Assembly: GCA_022496785.1 (NCBI GenBank)
Contig: SNAP01000008.1
Location: 43,191 to 107,190 of the forward strand
Reading direction: 5' to 3'
DNA from: Marinilabiliaceae bacterium JC040
GTDB lineage: Bacteria > Bacteroidota > Bacteroidia > Bacteroidales > Marinifilaceae
DNA length: 64,000 nucleotides
The notes beneath the pieces are model-generated. The model searched no databases, was not told where the DNA came from, and saw only the letters and a list, made by a program, of their open reading frames with translations. The position numbers and the translations under genes are program-made. Positions 8,176 through 16,942 of this stretch are shown here, piece by piece; within the stretch, counting starts at the first letter, position 1, and the number at the start of each line of letters is the position of its first letter.

Positions 8176-10013
8176 TGAAAGAGATAATAAATAGAGCAAA
8201 ATATTGCGTGATACTATCATGTTCTTTATTAATATTAAGTTCGTGTAGTAAAGAAGAATCATTGACAAGAAAATCAAGTGATGAATTAAGAATTAATAAA
8301 ACATCTTTAGAGTCATCTTTAATTAAAACAAAAGCTAGTGCTTCAAGTGTTTATTTTACCGCTAATGATAGAATAGGTGTATCTGATAAGAAAGAACCTG
8401 TTTCATCTGGTGTATACAATTATAATGGAACTTCGTGGGAGTCTGTTCACTCTACATATTGGGGAGATGTTAATTCAGGAAAAATTTTCTATGCATGGTA
8501 TCCAGTAGTAGAGAATTGCAACTTTAATAATTATACTTTATTAGTTGATCAGTCAAGTACATCTAAATTAAAAGAAGCTGATTATATGACAGCTCAATCA
8601 CAATCTTATACATCAATACCTTCAGATAAAGGTATCAATTTGACATTTACACATAAATTATCAAAGATTGTAATAAAGATAGTTAAACAAGAAGCAGATT
8701 CTAAAGGAGAATTAAAAGAAGCTCATATATATTCTCCAAAGACTTCAGTGAATGAAAGCATAAATACTCCAATCAGAATAAATCCACTAGAAGAGAATGA
8801 TATTGATTGTATAAAAAAATACACTGGTATGGTGATACCAACTTCTCTAGTGAACTTTAAACTCTTTTCTGTAAAAGTAGGAAGTGATATTCAAGAAAGA
8901 GATTTCACTACAAGTATGAATATAGAAGCTAATAAAATATATGAGTTTAAATTAGTGATGGGTGACAATAATAGCATTGTTTCAGTGGGTTTAACAGCTA
9001 AACCATGGACAATTGCAAATGACAATCCTAGTGGAAATATTTCAGCTTCATATTGGGAAGACTTTGCATCTTCGAGTTTTGCAAGTGGAGATGGAAGTCA
9101 GGCTTCACCTTTTGAAATTTCAACACCAGAGCAATTAGCTAGGTTAATAAGTACAGTATCAGAATCTACAGGTAAATATTATAGAATAAGCCAAGATATA
9201 GATTTATCAGGAAAAGAATGGAAATCTATAGGAGATGAGAATATAGCTTTCAGAGGATATCTTGATGGAGGAAACCATACGATTAAAAATTTAGATAGAG
9301 CTTTATTTGAAAGTGTAAATCATGGTAAGTTAGAAAATATAAATTTTTCATGTGTTGATATAATATCTAAAGAGCATTCATTTGCACTACTTGCTAAATT
9401 AATACAATACACTCAGGTTAAGAATTGTAATGTTTCTGGTAATATTACTATTGATTCAAGAAATGCAAAGGTAGCAGGTTTAGTGGTTGATATGGCAAAT
9501 AATTCTTCAATTACGAAATGTTCTAATACAGCTAATATAAATTCAAACAGAGAGGAAACATCAATTGCAGGAATTGTTTATTCAACTAAATTAGAAAACA
9601 ATGTAGTAGGATGCTTTAATACAGGAAATTTAAGTTCTAATTTTAAGGTGGGCGGAATTTCAGTTGATCATGTTGGAATGATTATAGGTTGTTATAATAC
9701 TGGAACAATTTCATATGCTGATTCGGGTGCAGGAATTTCATGTGATAATTCACAATATGCTAAGATATATAGCTGTTATAGTAGTGGAGATGTTAATTAT
9801 GGTATTGCATATAACATAGAAGAACCTACGGCTTTGTCATCTAATTATTTCACACAAGGTGATGCTTATTTAAATGTATCTAGTTCTAATAATAGATGTG
9901 AGAAAGTTGTTAATTTAACATCTGACATTTTTAATATCATGAATGCTAATTGGTCTAATTTAATAAATTCTGATTATAAATATTCACCTACTGGAGAAAT
10001 AGTTCCAAAATAA
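8175..10013 (+). CDS. Fimbrillin-like lipoprotein with GLUG-type repeats
   Basis: A 612-residue lipoprotein; the lipobox ILSSC places the modified Cys at residue 24. Residues about 50-280 look like a fimbrillin N-terminal domain: a KTKASASSVYFTANDRIGVS segment, GKIFYAWYPV, and LTFTHKLSKIVIKI, which is a conserved strand of the family. After a linker (ASGDGSQASPFEIST, about 310-325) comes a repetitive beta-helix-like region with GLUG-type motifs such as YRISQDIDLSGKEWKSIG, FRGYLDGGNHTIKNL, and Gly-Asn/Cys-rich repeats (GCFNTGNLSS, GCYNTGTIS). This suggests an adhesin-like tip or surface protein rather than a polymerising pilin. No fimbrial anchor or usher gene is adjacent. It is the second gene of the coupled pair and ends before a strong terminator. 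Confidence 0.75.
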   Translation: MKEIINRAKYCVILSCSLLILSSCSKEESLTRKSSDELRINKTSLESSLIKTKASASSVYFTANDRIGVSDKKEPVSSGVYNYNGTSWESVHSTYWGDVNSGKIFYAWYPVVENCNFNNYTLLVDQSSTSKLKEADYMTAQSQSYTSIPSDKGINLTFTHKLSKIVIKIVKQEADSKGELKEAHIYSPKTSVNESINTPIRINPLEENDIDCIKKYTGMVIPTSLVNFKLFSVKVGSDIQERDFTTSMNIEANKIYEFKLVMGDNNSIVSVGLTAKPWTIANDNPSGNISASYWEDFASSSFASGDGSQASPFEISTPEQLARLISTVSESTGKYYRISQDIDLSGKEWKSIGDENIAFRGYLDGGNHTIKNLDRALFESVNHGKLENINFSCVDIISKEHSFALLAKLIQYTQVKNCNVSGNITIDSRNAKVAGLVVDMANNSSITKCSNTANINSNREETSIAGIVYSTKLENNVVGCFNTGNLSSNFKVGGISVDHVGMIIGCYNTGTISYADSGAGISCDNSQYAKIYSCYSSGDVNYGIAYNIEEPTALSSNYFTQGDAYLNVSSSNNRCEKVVNLTSDIFNIMNANWSNLINSDYKYSPTGEIVPK

Positions 10014-10064
10014 TTAATTGAGAATTATTATAATAGCTAGTACGCTATTACTATGTTATTGTTT

Positions 10065-10119
10065 AAATCTATGCTTTTATATGACTCTGTGTGAGTTGTG
10101 TAAGAGTATAGATTTTTTT
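10065..10119 (+). terminator. Rho-independent terminator after the fimbrillin pair
   Basis: A long hairpin pairs AAATCTAT (10065-10072) with ATAGATTT (10108-10115). It continues inward through CTTTTA/TAAGAG and GACTC/GAGTT (with G-U pairs), and a T run follows. It separates the lipoprotein pair from the receptor pair. Confidence 0.85.
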
Positions 10120-10264
10120 ATTGATCATAATCGGTGTATTTAGGATGTGTTATTTATTTTATGAAAGGTTGGAGAAATATATAATTAAATATTTGTAAGA
10201 AATAATTGTTTTAAGTTTATTTGTATCCAATTATAAATTATGTAATTTAAAACAAATAAATAAA

Positions 10265-10960
10265 ATGAAAAAGAAGTTAATCTTATTAATGTTTTTAATG
10301 CTATCTCTTTGCTATACACTTTTAGCTCAGAGTATATGGATAAATGGTGTAATATTTAATAAAGAAGGAAAAGATCTTTACCCTATCCCTTTCGCAAGTG
10401 TATATTATTGCGATAGTATGAATCATGATGATGTAAAATATGTTGCTTTTACTGATATGTCGGGAGTGTATGATCTTGGTAAAAATATTGAAGTAAGAGA
10501 TTACTACGTTAAAATATCTGCTCCTGGTTATAAAAGTATTGGGAAAAATGTAAATAAGTTACCTAATTCATTAGAAGGTCCATACACTCTACATTTTAGT
10601 ATGAAAAAGAAAAATGATATCGAATATTCTAAAAAAACATATTTAGCTACAGATCTTGAAATGGAATCTAAAAATATTTTTGAAATTGTTTCTTTACTTC
10701 CTGAAGTGACATTTAAAAATGGTTCATATTATACGAAAGATGATGAAAAAATAAAAATATTGGGATGTGGATATTCTATTCCTAAGAATAAATATGAAAT
10801 GCTTAGAAACTTGTCTAATATGTATATTGAGAAGATTGAATATTATGATTTAAAAAAAGTGGAAAATTCAAAATATCCAGCTGTAGTGAATGTTGTATTA
10901 ATGCAGCCAACTCAAGCAGGAGGGAAACTTGATTTTGTACCAGTAGAATTATATAAATAG
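10265..10960 (+). CDS. Exported CarboxypepD-regulatory-like plus TonB-plug-like protein lacking a barrel
   Basis: A 231-residue protein with a signal peptide (residues 1-21, ending LLAQ). Residues about 25-110 match the start of the receptor gene that follows: an Ig-like carboxypeptidase-regulatory domain with FASVYY and SGVYDLG in the positions of FASVVL and KGEFVFK. Residues about 125-215 look like a TonB-receptor plug: a FEIVSLLPEVTFKNG segment, then IEKIEYYDL and YPAVVNVVLM, which parallel ELVSKIPELNFD, IKSIDYYDF and SRLIDVKT in the neighbour. The protein stops where the barrel should begin. It is separated from the receptor by 2 nt, so an operon is near certain. The role is unknown; an accessory plug-like or periplasmic partner is possible, and so is a decayed duplicate, though the reading frame is intact. 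Confidence 0.7.
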   Translation: MKKKLILLMFLMLSLCYTLLAQSIWINGVIFNKEGKDLYPIPFASVYYCDSMNHDDVKYVAFTDMSGVYDLGKNIEVRDYYVKISAPGYKSIGKNVNKLPNSLEGPYTLHFSMKKKNDIEYSKKTYLATDLEMESKNIFEIVSLLPEVTFKNGSYYTKDDEKIKILGCGYSIPKNKYEMLRNLSNMYIEKIEYYDLKKVENSKYPAVVNVVLMQPTQAGGKLDFVPVELYK

Positions 10961-10962
10961 AT

Positions 10963-13290
10963 ATGAAAAGATTAGTAATTCTGTTTGTTGTATTCTTCTT
11001 ATGTTTAAATGCTAGTTCACAGGTTTGTTTTAAAGGAAAAATAGAAACAAAAATAAATGGAAAATTAAAACCTGTTGATTTTGCTTCAGTAGTATTAACT
11101 TCTACTAAAGATACTTTAAAAGTATTAGCATCAAGTATAAGTGATACAAAAGGTGAATTTGTTTTTAAGAAATTAAAAATAGGAAGGTATAGAATATCAA
11201 TATCTATGCTTGGGTATAAAAATATAAGTAAGAATATTCGTATAAATTATCCAAGTATCGGTAAGGTTTTGAATAAACATTATTTATTAGAGCAATCGAG
11301 TGTAGCTCTAAATGAAGTGAATGTAAGGGGAGTTGGTTCAAAGCAGACTTTGGGTAAAACGACTTATTTTATAAGCCGATCTGATATTAAGAAATATTAT
11401 TCAGGAGCAGAACTCGTAAGTAAAATTCCTGAATTAAATTTTGATAAAACCAATCAAAAAGTTGTTGCTTTAGGAGGTGGTGCTGTGAAAGTTTTGATTG
11501 ATGGAATCAATGCTAGTCCACAAGAATTAATGTCTATAGATCCTAAAAACATTAAAAGCATAGATTATTACGATTTCCCACCTGCAAGATATATTGGAGC
11601 TTCAAGACTTATAGATGTTAAAACAAAGCATACTAATGATGGTTTTTATTCAAGTGTAAATATTCAGCATGCACTCACAACTACTTTTGGGAATGATGGA
11701 TTGTATATGCAGTATAATTGGGGAAACAATAAATTATCTTTTAATGGATACACCAATCTTAGGGATTATAGTGATATAGATTATACAAATTCATATAAAT
11801 ATTCAATTTCTAAAGTAAAGTTCGAAAGATCGGAGTATCAAGATAGAAAATTTGGTTATGATGATAATTATTTAAGTCTAACTTATACTAAAAATGTTAA
11901 GGATAAATATGATTTACAGGTTAAGTTTTCTCCAAATTTTCAGAATACACATATAGATGGAGATTTAGATATTATTCAGAAGGTAGATAAAATAGTAAGC
12001 AAGCGAAATGGTATTTATAAATTAAGAACACATCAATTCACTCCTTCATTAGATTTATATACAAAGATATATCTACCTAATAAGCAAGATATTGTTTATA
12101 ATATCCATGGGACTTATAGTGATGCTAATCAGAAAGATACAAGATTTGAATATGATAATAATAAAAAATTGCTTTTAGGTCAAGTATTAGATCAAGATAA
12201 CAAAAAGAAATCTCTAATTAATCAGATAAATTATAATAAGAATTTTGGATTTTTAAATTTATCAGTTGGAAATTATAATTACTATGGTCTACTTGAATCG
12301 AATGTTTTAAACAATAATAAAGAGTTTAATTATGAAACGAAAGTAATAATAAATAAAACTTATTGTGAATTATCAGGTGCGTTTGGTAGTTTTATGTATA
12401 GATTCACTTTAGGAGCTAATTATTATTATAATTCTACAAATTCAGATAGTTATAATCTGTGGACGATTGAGCCAAGACTTATGTTTGTTTATAAGTTAAA
12501 TAAAAAATCGATGCTAAATCTGATCTATGTTAAAGATATAAGTCAGCCATCTCTTGGACAAATAAGTGCAAATAAAGTATTAATAACAAACGAAATAATA
12601 AAAGAAGGTAATCCTAGTTTAAGAAATTCTATATCAAATGGAGTCGCTTTATTATATTCATATCAAAATCCTATAATAGATTTTAAAGGGGGATTTGCAT
12701 ATGAAAATTCTAGAAATGCAATTAATTCATATTTTATACAAGATAAAAAAGATATTATTAGTTTGAGATATGAAAATGCTGAATATCAAAATGAATATGG
12801 GGTCCAAGGTTTATTTATTTTAAATCCATTTAAAAATAATTTATTAAAAATAAAAATAGCAGGATCTTATAAAGCAATTAAGACAAAAAGTCCTAAAATA
12901 GGAACTTATACTTATTATACTTCTCCTTTAGATTATAATATAGAGCTAAAAAAGGGAAGGTTCCTTTTGTCTTATGGGGGAAATATTAGATCAAAGAATT
13001 TGAATGGTCCTTATGTAAACCGTAATGAAAAGATTTCAATTATTAATTTAAGTTATTCTCATAAAAACCTTAGTCTGTCTATTAGATCAATTTTCTTTTT
13101 AGTAGATACAGAGTATAAAACAAATACTATTCCTAATAGTATTGTTGATTATACGTCATTAAACAACATTAATGATAATAAGAGTATGTTTACAATAGGA
13201 TTAAGCTATAGATTTAGTTTAGGAAAAGGATATAAAGCCAGCAATAGAAGTATCAATAATTCAGATACAGATTCTGGTATGTTTAATTAA
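10963..13290 (+). CDS. TonB-dependent receptor-like outer membrane protein
   Basis: A 775-residue outer-membrane protein with a signal peptide (residues about 1-19, ending ASSQ). Residues about 20-115 are a carboxypeptidase-regulatory-like domain, followed by a plug-like domain (about 120-230) with ALGGGAVKVLIDG and a long beta-barrel of alternating Tyr/Asn-rich strands. The C-terminus contains the strand MFTIGLSYRFSLG and then about 20 further residues, a tail longer than usual for a barrel. It resembles the barrel proteins annotated as outer membrane beta-barrel or TonB-dependent receptors of Bacteroidota rather than a SusC, and no SusD-like partner is present. The ligand is unknown. It follows the barrel-less paralogue with a 2-nt gap and ends before a bidirectional terminator. 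Confidence 0.8.
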   Translation: MKRLVILFVVFFLCLNASSQVCFKGKIETKINGKLKPVDFASVVLTSTKDTLKVLASSISDTKGEFVFKKLKIGRYRISISMLGYKNISKNIRINYPSIGKVLNKHYLLEQSSVALNEVNVRGVGSKQTLGKTTYFISRSDIKKYYSGAELVSKIPELNFDKTNQKVVALGGGAVKVLIDGINASPQELMSIDPKNIKSIDYYDFPPARYIGASRLIDVKTKHTNDGFYSSVNIQHALTTTFGNDGLYMQYNWGNNKLSFNGYTNLRDYSDIDYTNSYKYSISKVKFERSEYQDRKFGYDDNYLSLTYTKNVKDKYDLQVKFSPNFQNTHIDGDLDIIQKVDKIVSKRNGIYKLRTHQFTPSLDLYTKIYLPNKQDIVYNIHGTYSDANQKDTRFEYDNNKKLLLGQVLDQDNKKKSLINQINYNKNFGFLNLSVGNYNYYGLLESNVLNNNKEFNYETKVIINKTYCELSGAFGSFMYRFTLGANYYYNSTNSDSYNLWTIEPRLMFVYKLNKKSMLNLIYVKDISQPSLGQISANKVLITNEIIKEGNPSLRNSISNGVALLYSYQNPIIDFKGGFAYENSRNAINSYFIQDKKDIISLRYENAEYQNEYGVQGLFILNPFKNNLLKIKIAGSYKAIKTKSPKIGTYTYYTSPLDYNIELKKGRFLLSYGGNIRSKNLNGPYVNRNEKISIINLSYSHKNLSLSIRSIFFLVDTEYKTNTIPNSIVDYTSLNNINDNKSMFTIGLSYRFSLGKGYKASNRSINNSDTDSGMFN

Positions 13291-13295
13291 AAATA

Positions 13296-13323
13296 AAAAG
13301 GGGCTTAAAAGCCCCTTTTCAAA
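13296..13323. terminator. Bidirectional terminator between the receptor gene and aspA
   Basis: AAAAGGGGC (13296-13304) pairs with GCCCCTTTT (13311-13319), 9 bp with a 6-nt loop. A/T tracts on both sides serve the plus-strand receptor gene and the minus-strand aspA. Confidence 0.85.
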
Positions 13324-13341
13324 TATATAATAAATTACAAA

Positions 13342-14751
13342 TTATTTTTTGTAGAATTTATTTGGGTGAATCATATTTTCAGGACGTAATAATTCGTCTA
13401 ATTCATCCTTAGTTAAGAAACCTTCTTCAATAACTAAATCGTAAACACTTCTGTTTTCAGCTAAAGCTCTTTTAGCAACTTTAGAAGATTTTTCGTAACC
13501 TAAAGTAGGGTTAAGAGCAGTAACGATACCGATAGAGTTAAGAACCATTTCTTTACATCTGTCAGCGTTAGCAGTGATACCATCAACGCAAAGAACTTTT
13601 AATCTATCGAAAGCTCTTTGTAACATCTTCATAGAAGAGAATAAAGATTCAACGATAACAGGCTCCATAACGTTTAATTCTAATTGTCCAGCTTCAGCAG
13701 CGAAAGAGATAGTTAAATCGTTACCAATAACTTTGAAACAAATTTGGTTAACAACTTCAGGAATAACAGGATTAACTTTTCCTGGCATAATAGAAGAACC
13801 TGGTTGCATAGGAGGTAAATTAATTTCACCTAAACCACATCTAGGACCTGATCCCATTAATCTTAAGTCGTTACAAATCTTAGATAATTTGATAGCAAGA
13901 CGTTTAACGGCAGAAGAATAAGAAACGTAAGAACTAGTGTCAGGAGTAGCTTCGATTAAGTTAGCAGAAAGAACGAAAGGTTCACCAGAAATTTCAGCTA
14001 AAGCTTTAACACATTTTGCTGAGTATTCAGGTTCTGAGTTAATACCAGTACCGATAGCAGTAGCACCCATATTCACTTCAAGGAATAAAGAAGCAGCATC
14101 GTTTAGTTTAGCGATTTCAGTTTCTAAAGAAACAGCGTAAGCTTCAAATTCTTGACCGATAGTCATAGGTACAGCATCTTGTAGCTGAGTACGACCCATT
14201 TTAATAACGTCTTTGAATTCAACAGCTTTAGCTCTGAAAGCGTCAACTAATACTTTTAAATCACCAACTAATTCTTTGTTCATATAAACAAGAGCTAATT
14301 TAATACCAGTAGGGTAAGCATCATTAGTTGATTGAGATAAGTTTACATGGTTGTTAGGGTGACAAAAATCGTATTCACCTTTTTCTTTACCCATGATTTC
14401 AAGAGCACGGTTAGCAATTACCTCGTTAGCGTTCATGTTTGTTGAAGTTCCGGCACCACCTTGAATCATATCCACAGGGAATTGATCGTAAAATTTACCT
14501 TCAAAGACTTCTTTACAAGCTTTTTTGATAGCATTGTAAACTTCGTCAGAAAGTAGACCTAGGTCGTGGTTCGCTTCAGCAGCAGCTTCTTTTACAACTG
14601 CAAGAGCGTTAATGTAGTGAGGGTATTGTCCTAAAACTACACTGCTAATATTTTCAAAATTTTCAACTGCACGTAGAGTTTGTACTCCGTAGTATGCATC
14701 TGCAGGAACTTCTTTGTTTCCTAGCAAGTCATGTTCTATACGAGTTTTCAT
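13342..14751 (-). CDS. aspA: Aspartate ammonia-lyase (aspartase)
   Basis: Aspartase reversibly splits L-aspartate into fumarate and ammonia in the cytosol and feeds fumarate respiration. The 469-residue length is normal. The N-terminus (RIEHDLLGNKEVPADAYYGV) is close to E. coli AspA as I recall it. The flexible catalytic loop of the fumarase/aspartase superfamily, GSSIMPGKVNPV, carries the catalytic Ser. The upstream motifs GGAGTSTNMNANEV and LSQSTNDAYPTG are those of substrate binding. The C-terminus LLRPENMIHPN favours aspartase over fumarase C. The start is ATG at 14749-14751, with a -7 element about 50 nt upstream. Confidence 0.93.
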   Translation of the reverse strand: MKTRIEHDLLGNKEVPADAYYGVQTLRAVENFENISSVVLGQYPHYINALAVVKEAAAEANHDLGLLSDEVYNAIKKACKEVFEGKFYDQFPVDMIQGGAGTSTNMNANEVIANRALEIMGKEKGEYDFCHPNNHVNLSQSTNDAYPTGIKLALVYMNKELVGDLKVLVDAFRAKAVEFKDVIKMGRTQLQDAVPMTIGQEFEAYAVSLETEIAKLNDAASLFLEVNMGATAIGTGINSEPEYSAKCVKALAEISGEPFVLSANLIEATPDTSSYVSYSSAVKRLAIKLSKICNDLRLMGSGPRCGLGEINLPPMQPGSSIMPGKVNPVIPEVVNQICFKVIGNDLTISFAAEAGQLELNVMEPVIVESLFSSMKMLQRAFDRLKVLCVDGITANADRCKEMVLNSIGIVTALNPTLGYEKSSKVAKRALAENRSVYDLVIEEGFLTKDELDELLRPENMIHPNKFYKK

Positions 14752-14801
14752 ATTCGTAAAATATTTAATTGATAGATTATATATCTTTTTTTAAAAGTTC
14801 T

Positions 14802-14809
14802 CAAAGTTA
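14802..14809 (-). promoter_or_regulatory. -7 promoter element for aspA
   Basis: On the minus strand the sequence reads TAACTTTG, a match to TAnnTTTG about 50 nt before the aspA start. Confidence 0.4.
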
Positions 14810-14864
14810 TAAAAGGCAAATCAAAAGACGAAGAAAAGTGAAATAATATTCATTTAAAATGAAA

Positions 14865-14899
14865 AAAGATGTAATTAAGAATCACTTATTTACATCTTT
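14865..14899 (-). terminator. Terminator after the DUF4494 gene
   Basis: AAAGATGTAA (14865-14874) pairs with TTACATCTTT (14890-14899). Read on the minus strand, a run of T follows the stem. Confidence 0.75.
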
Positions 14900-14912
14900 A
14901 AACTATTTGTTT

Positions 14913-15410
14913 TTATTCAAGTTCTGAGATAGGTTTAAGATTCTCAGGAATTTCTTCTTCACCATCGCCTTTGAAATATGGGTAAACATCCATAATTTTA
15001 GTATCAGCAATTTGTGATATTTCGTAAGGTATTACGTAAGTACTGAAACTTTCAACAAGATGTTCAAGGGCAGTGTGAATATCTTTTGCAGATACAAGAA
15101 CATATTGATTAGTTCTTTTTTCTTGTCCTGTAACTTCATCCGCGTCAAGAAGAGCAATTTTACCTTTAAACCATTTATCATCGCTTTCAACATTAGAAGG
15201 TATAACTTCAGAAACATTAGATTTCTTAATTGAATCGATAATGAAAGGTCCTTGGATGAAAGTTTCAAGTTCAGCAAAAATTCTAGCTTCAGCTTCAGTA
15301 TAAGAAACAGCATCTATAAGGTATGATTCATTAATTTTAACTTCTTTACCGTTAGGTCCTGTTTTTAAGTATTTTACTTTACATTCGAACCATGTATGTG
15401 TACTATTCAT
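14913..15410 (-). CDS. DUF4494-domain protein
   Basis: A 165-residue soluble protein with no signal peptide. It is made of two similar halves, each starting with an aromatic-Gly/Cys-Lys-Val strand (WFECKVKYL near residue 7; WFKGKIALL near residue 82). Each half continues into an Asn-Glu/Gln-x-Tyr-Leu/Val strand (NESYLIDA; NQYVLVSA) and an Ala-rich helix (SYTEAEARIFAEL; DIHTALEHLVESF). I recognise this as the DUF4494 pattern of Bacteroidota; no function is known to me. It has its own promoter-like element and terminator, so it is probably transcribed alone. Confidence 0.75.
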   Translation of the reverse strand: MNSTHTWFECKVKYLKTGPNGKEVKINESYLIDAVSYTEAEARIFAELETFIQGPFIIDSIKKSNVSEVIPSNVESDDKWFKGKIALLDADEVTGQEKRTNQYVLVSAKDIHTALEHLVESFSTYVIPYEISQIADTKIMDVYPYFKGDGEEEIPENLKPISELE

Positions 15411-15441
15411 ATCCTTTTATTCTCTTTGTTTAACAATGAAG

Positions 15442-15449
15442 CAAAGATA
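15442..15449 (-). promoter_or_regulatory. -7 promoter element for the DUF4494 gene
   Basis: The minus strand reads TATCTTTG (TAnnTTTG), about 30 nt upstream of the start codon. Confidence 0.45.
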
Positions 15450-15477
15450 TATACTTAAAACATTTTTTATAGTTTTT

Positions 15478-15517
15478 AGTAAAAAAAAAAGTAGAAAAGT
15501 GAAATACTTCTCTACTT
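15478..15517 (-). terminator. Terminator after the unknown exported protein gene
   Basis: AAGTAGA...AAGT (15489-15500) pairs with ACTT...TCTACTT (15506-15517) with one mismatch. On the minus strand a run of more than ten T follows. Confidence 0.8.
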
Positions 15518-15548
15518 ATATGTTTTGGATTTAAGTGTAAGCTTTAAA

Positions 15549-16790
15549 TTATAATCTAATACCTAGAGAAAATTCTATATTTTGCATAGAGAAACGATCG
15601 TGTTCCAACATTAAATTTTCGTTGAAATAATTATACTTTACTTTGCAATAATATGTGTCATTAAAGATGTATCCAATTCCTACACCAATTGCATTATCTA
15701 AGAGTAATTGACCATATACGTTTTTATTATACGTTTTATTTTGAGAAGAATCTTCTATATAATCTTGTAAAGAATCAAATACATTATTTGTTTTTTCAAT
15801 AGTTCCAGCATGCATTGTTTGAATAGTAAATTCAATAAATATTTTTGATTTTTTTGAAAGTTTATGATAATATCTTCCTCCAATATTCAAATCCAACCCT
15901 CGATATATTACATAAAGAGGATATTTAATATTTTTATTTATAAAATAATAATCAAAACACATATCTCTATATGTTAGATTTGCAATAAGGTTTAGATTTT
16001 TTAGACTTTTAAAAGAGCATTCTATGCCAAGACTTAATGAAAGGTCATAAGGATTAGTGTTTGCATAATTCATATTTTCTAGATACAATTTTGATTTTGA
16101 AAGTCCTGTTTCAATATTGAAATATAACCATTGTGGCCATAGATTCTTTTCAGACCATCCAGATTGATTTTTATATCTATTATATTTTGTAACAAGTTTT
16201 ACAATATCATTTTGACTATACCTAAGTCGTTTTGTTCTATTATACATGAATTCATCATTGTTTGCATAATAGTTTAATTGATGTTTATATCTGCAAAAGT
16301 GTTCAATTGTACCATATGCCTTACTTTTATCTTTTTTACCTACAGCAAAAATTTTATAATATAGTTGCTCGGGAGTATTTTCCCCTTTAGAAATAAATAA
16401 TATTGTTCTTGATTTTTTTGTACATGAGAATATATTTATTTCTCCTTCAACAATTTGTTTTAAGTATAGAGTTTTGTGTTTTAGATTTGTTTTTAATGTA
16501 TTTTCTAAATTAGAGATACTATTATCTATGAATTCAACTTTCACATCGAAACGTTTGAATTTAAATTTGTTTTTAATACCGAATTCTTTAATCTTGCTTA
16601 TGTTAAAAATTGAGAATTCTTCTGGATTATTAGGAGTGCTATATTTAAACGCTTCGGATTTGTCATTCAGGAAATATCCTTTGATTATGCAAGTATGTTT
16701 TTCACCGTTGTTCGTTATATAATATCCTTTGTTTTGTGCGTATATAATTTGGCACAACAATATGAATATAATACTTAGTTTAGTTTTCAT
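15549..16790 (-). CDS. Unknown exported protein, probably an outer-membrane beta-barrel
   Basis: A 413-residue protein with a signal peptide (MKTKLSIIFILLCQIIYAQ, cleavage near residue 19). The N-terminal third has alternating short strands including GYYITNNGEKHTCIIKGY and STPNNPEEFSIFNISKIKEF, a pattern I recall from Bacteroidota proteins of unknown function. The C-terminal half looks like a small barrel: alternating strands such as WLYFNIETGLSKSKLYL, LSLGIECSFKS, NAIGVGIGYIF and a final IEFSLGIRL ending in Leu. It is probably an outer-membrane protein, but I cannot name a family. It is flanked by its own promoter element and terminator, and neighbours give no clue to function. Confidence 0.65.
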   Translation of the reverse strand: MKTKLSIIFILLCQIIYAQNKGYYITNNGEKHTCIIKGYFLNDKSEAFKYSTPNNPEEFSIFNISKIKEFGIKNKFKFKRFDVKVEFIDNSISNLENTLKTNLKHKTLYLKQIVEGEINIFSCTKKSRTILFISKGENTPEQLYYKIFAVGKKDKSKAYGTIEHFCRYKHQLNYYANNDEFMYNRTKRLRYSQNDIVKLVTKYNRYKNQSGWSEKNLWPQWLYFNIETGLSKSKLYLENMNYANTNPYDLSLSLGIECSFKSLKNLNLIANLTYRDMCFDYYFINKNIKYPLYVIYRGLDLNIGGRYYHKLSKKSKIFIEFTIQTMHAGTIEKTNNVFDSLQDYIEDSSQNKTYNKNVYGQLLLDNAIGVGIGYIFNDTYYCKVKYNYFNENLMLEHDRFSMQNIEFSLGIRL

Positions 16791-16822
16791 TAATATCTAG
16801 GTTTAATAATTATTATAGTTTG

Positions 16823-16830
16823 CAAAACTA
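16823..16830 (-). promoter_or_regulatory. -7 promoter element for the unknown exported protein
   Basis: The minus strand reads TAGTTTTG (TAnnTTTG), about 32 nt upstream of the start codon. Confidence 0.45.
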
Positions 16831-16883
16831 TAATTAAAACTAAATTCAACAAACCTAAAAAGAACTTTTAGTAATTGTTTAAT

Positions 16884-16919
16884 ATAAAAAGAGCGAATTT
16901 CATTTGAAATTCGCTCTTT
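16884..16919 (-). terminator. Terminator after the HU-CCDC81 gene
   Basis: A 15-bp stem pairs AAAGAGCGAATTTCA (16888-16902) with TGAAATTCGCTCTTT (16905-16919). On the minus strand it is followed by TTTTTATATT. Confidence 0.85.
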
Positions 16920-16942
16920 AAAGAATATTATAAATTAATAAT

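Noticed and set aside
13574..13921. Plus-strand open frame inside aspA
   Set aside because: It runs antisense through a well-conserved gene and has no family motif or upstream element; it is a shadow frame.
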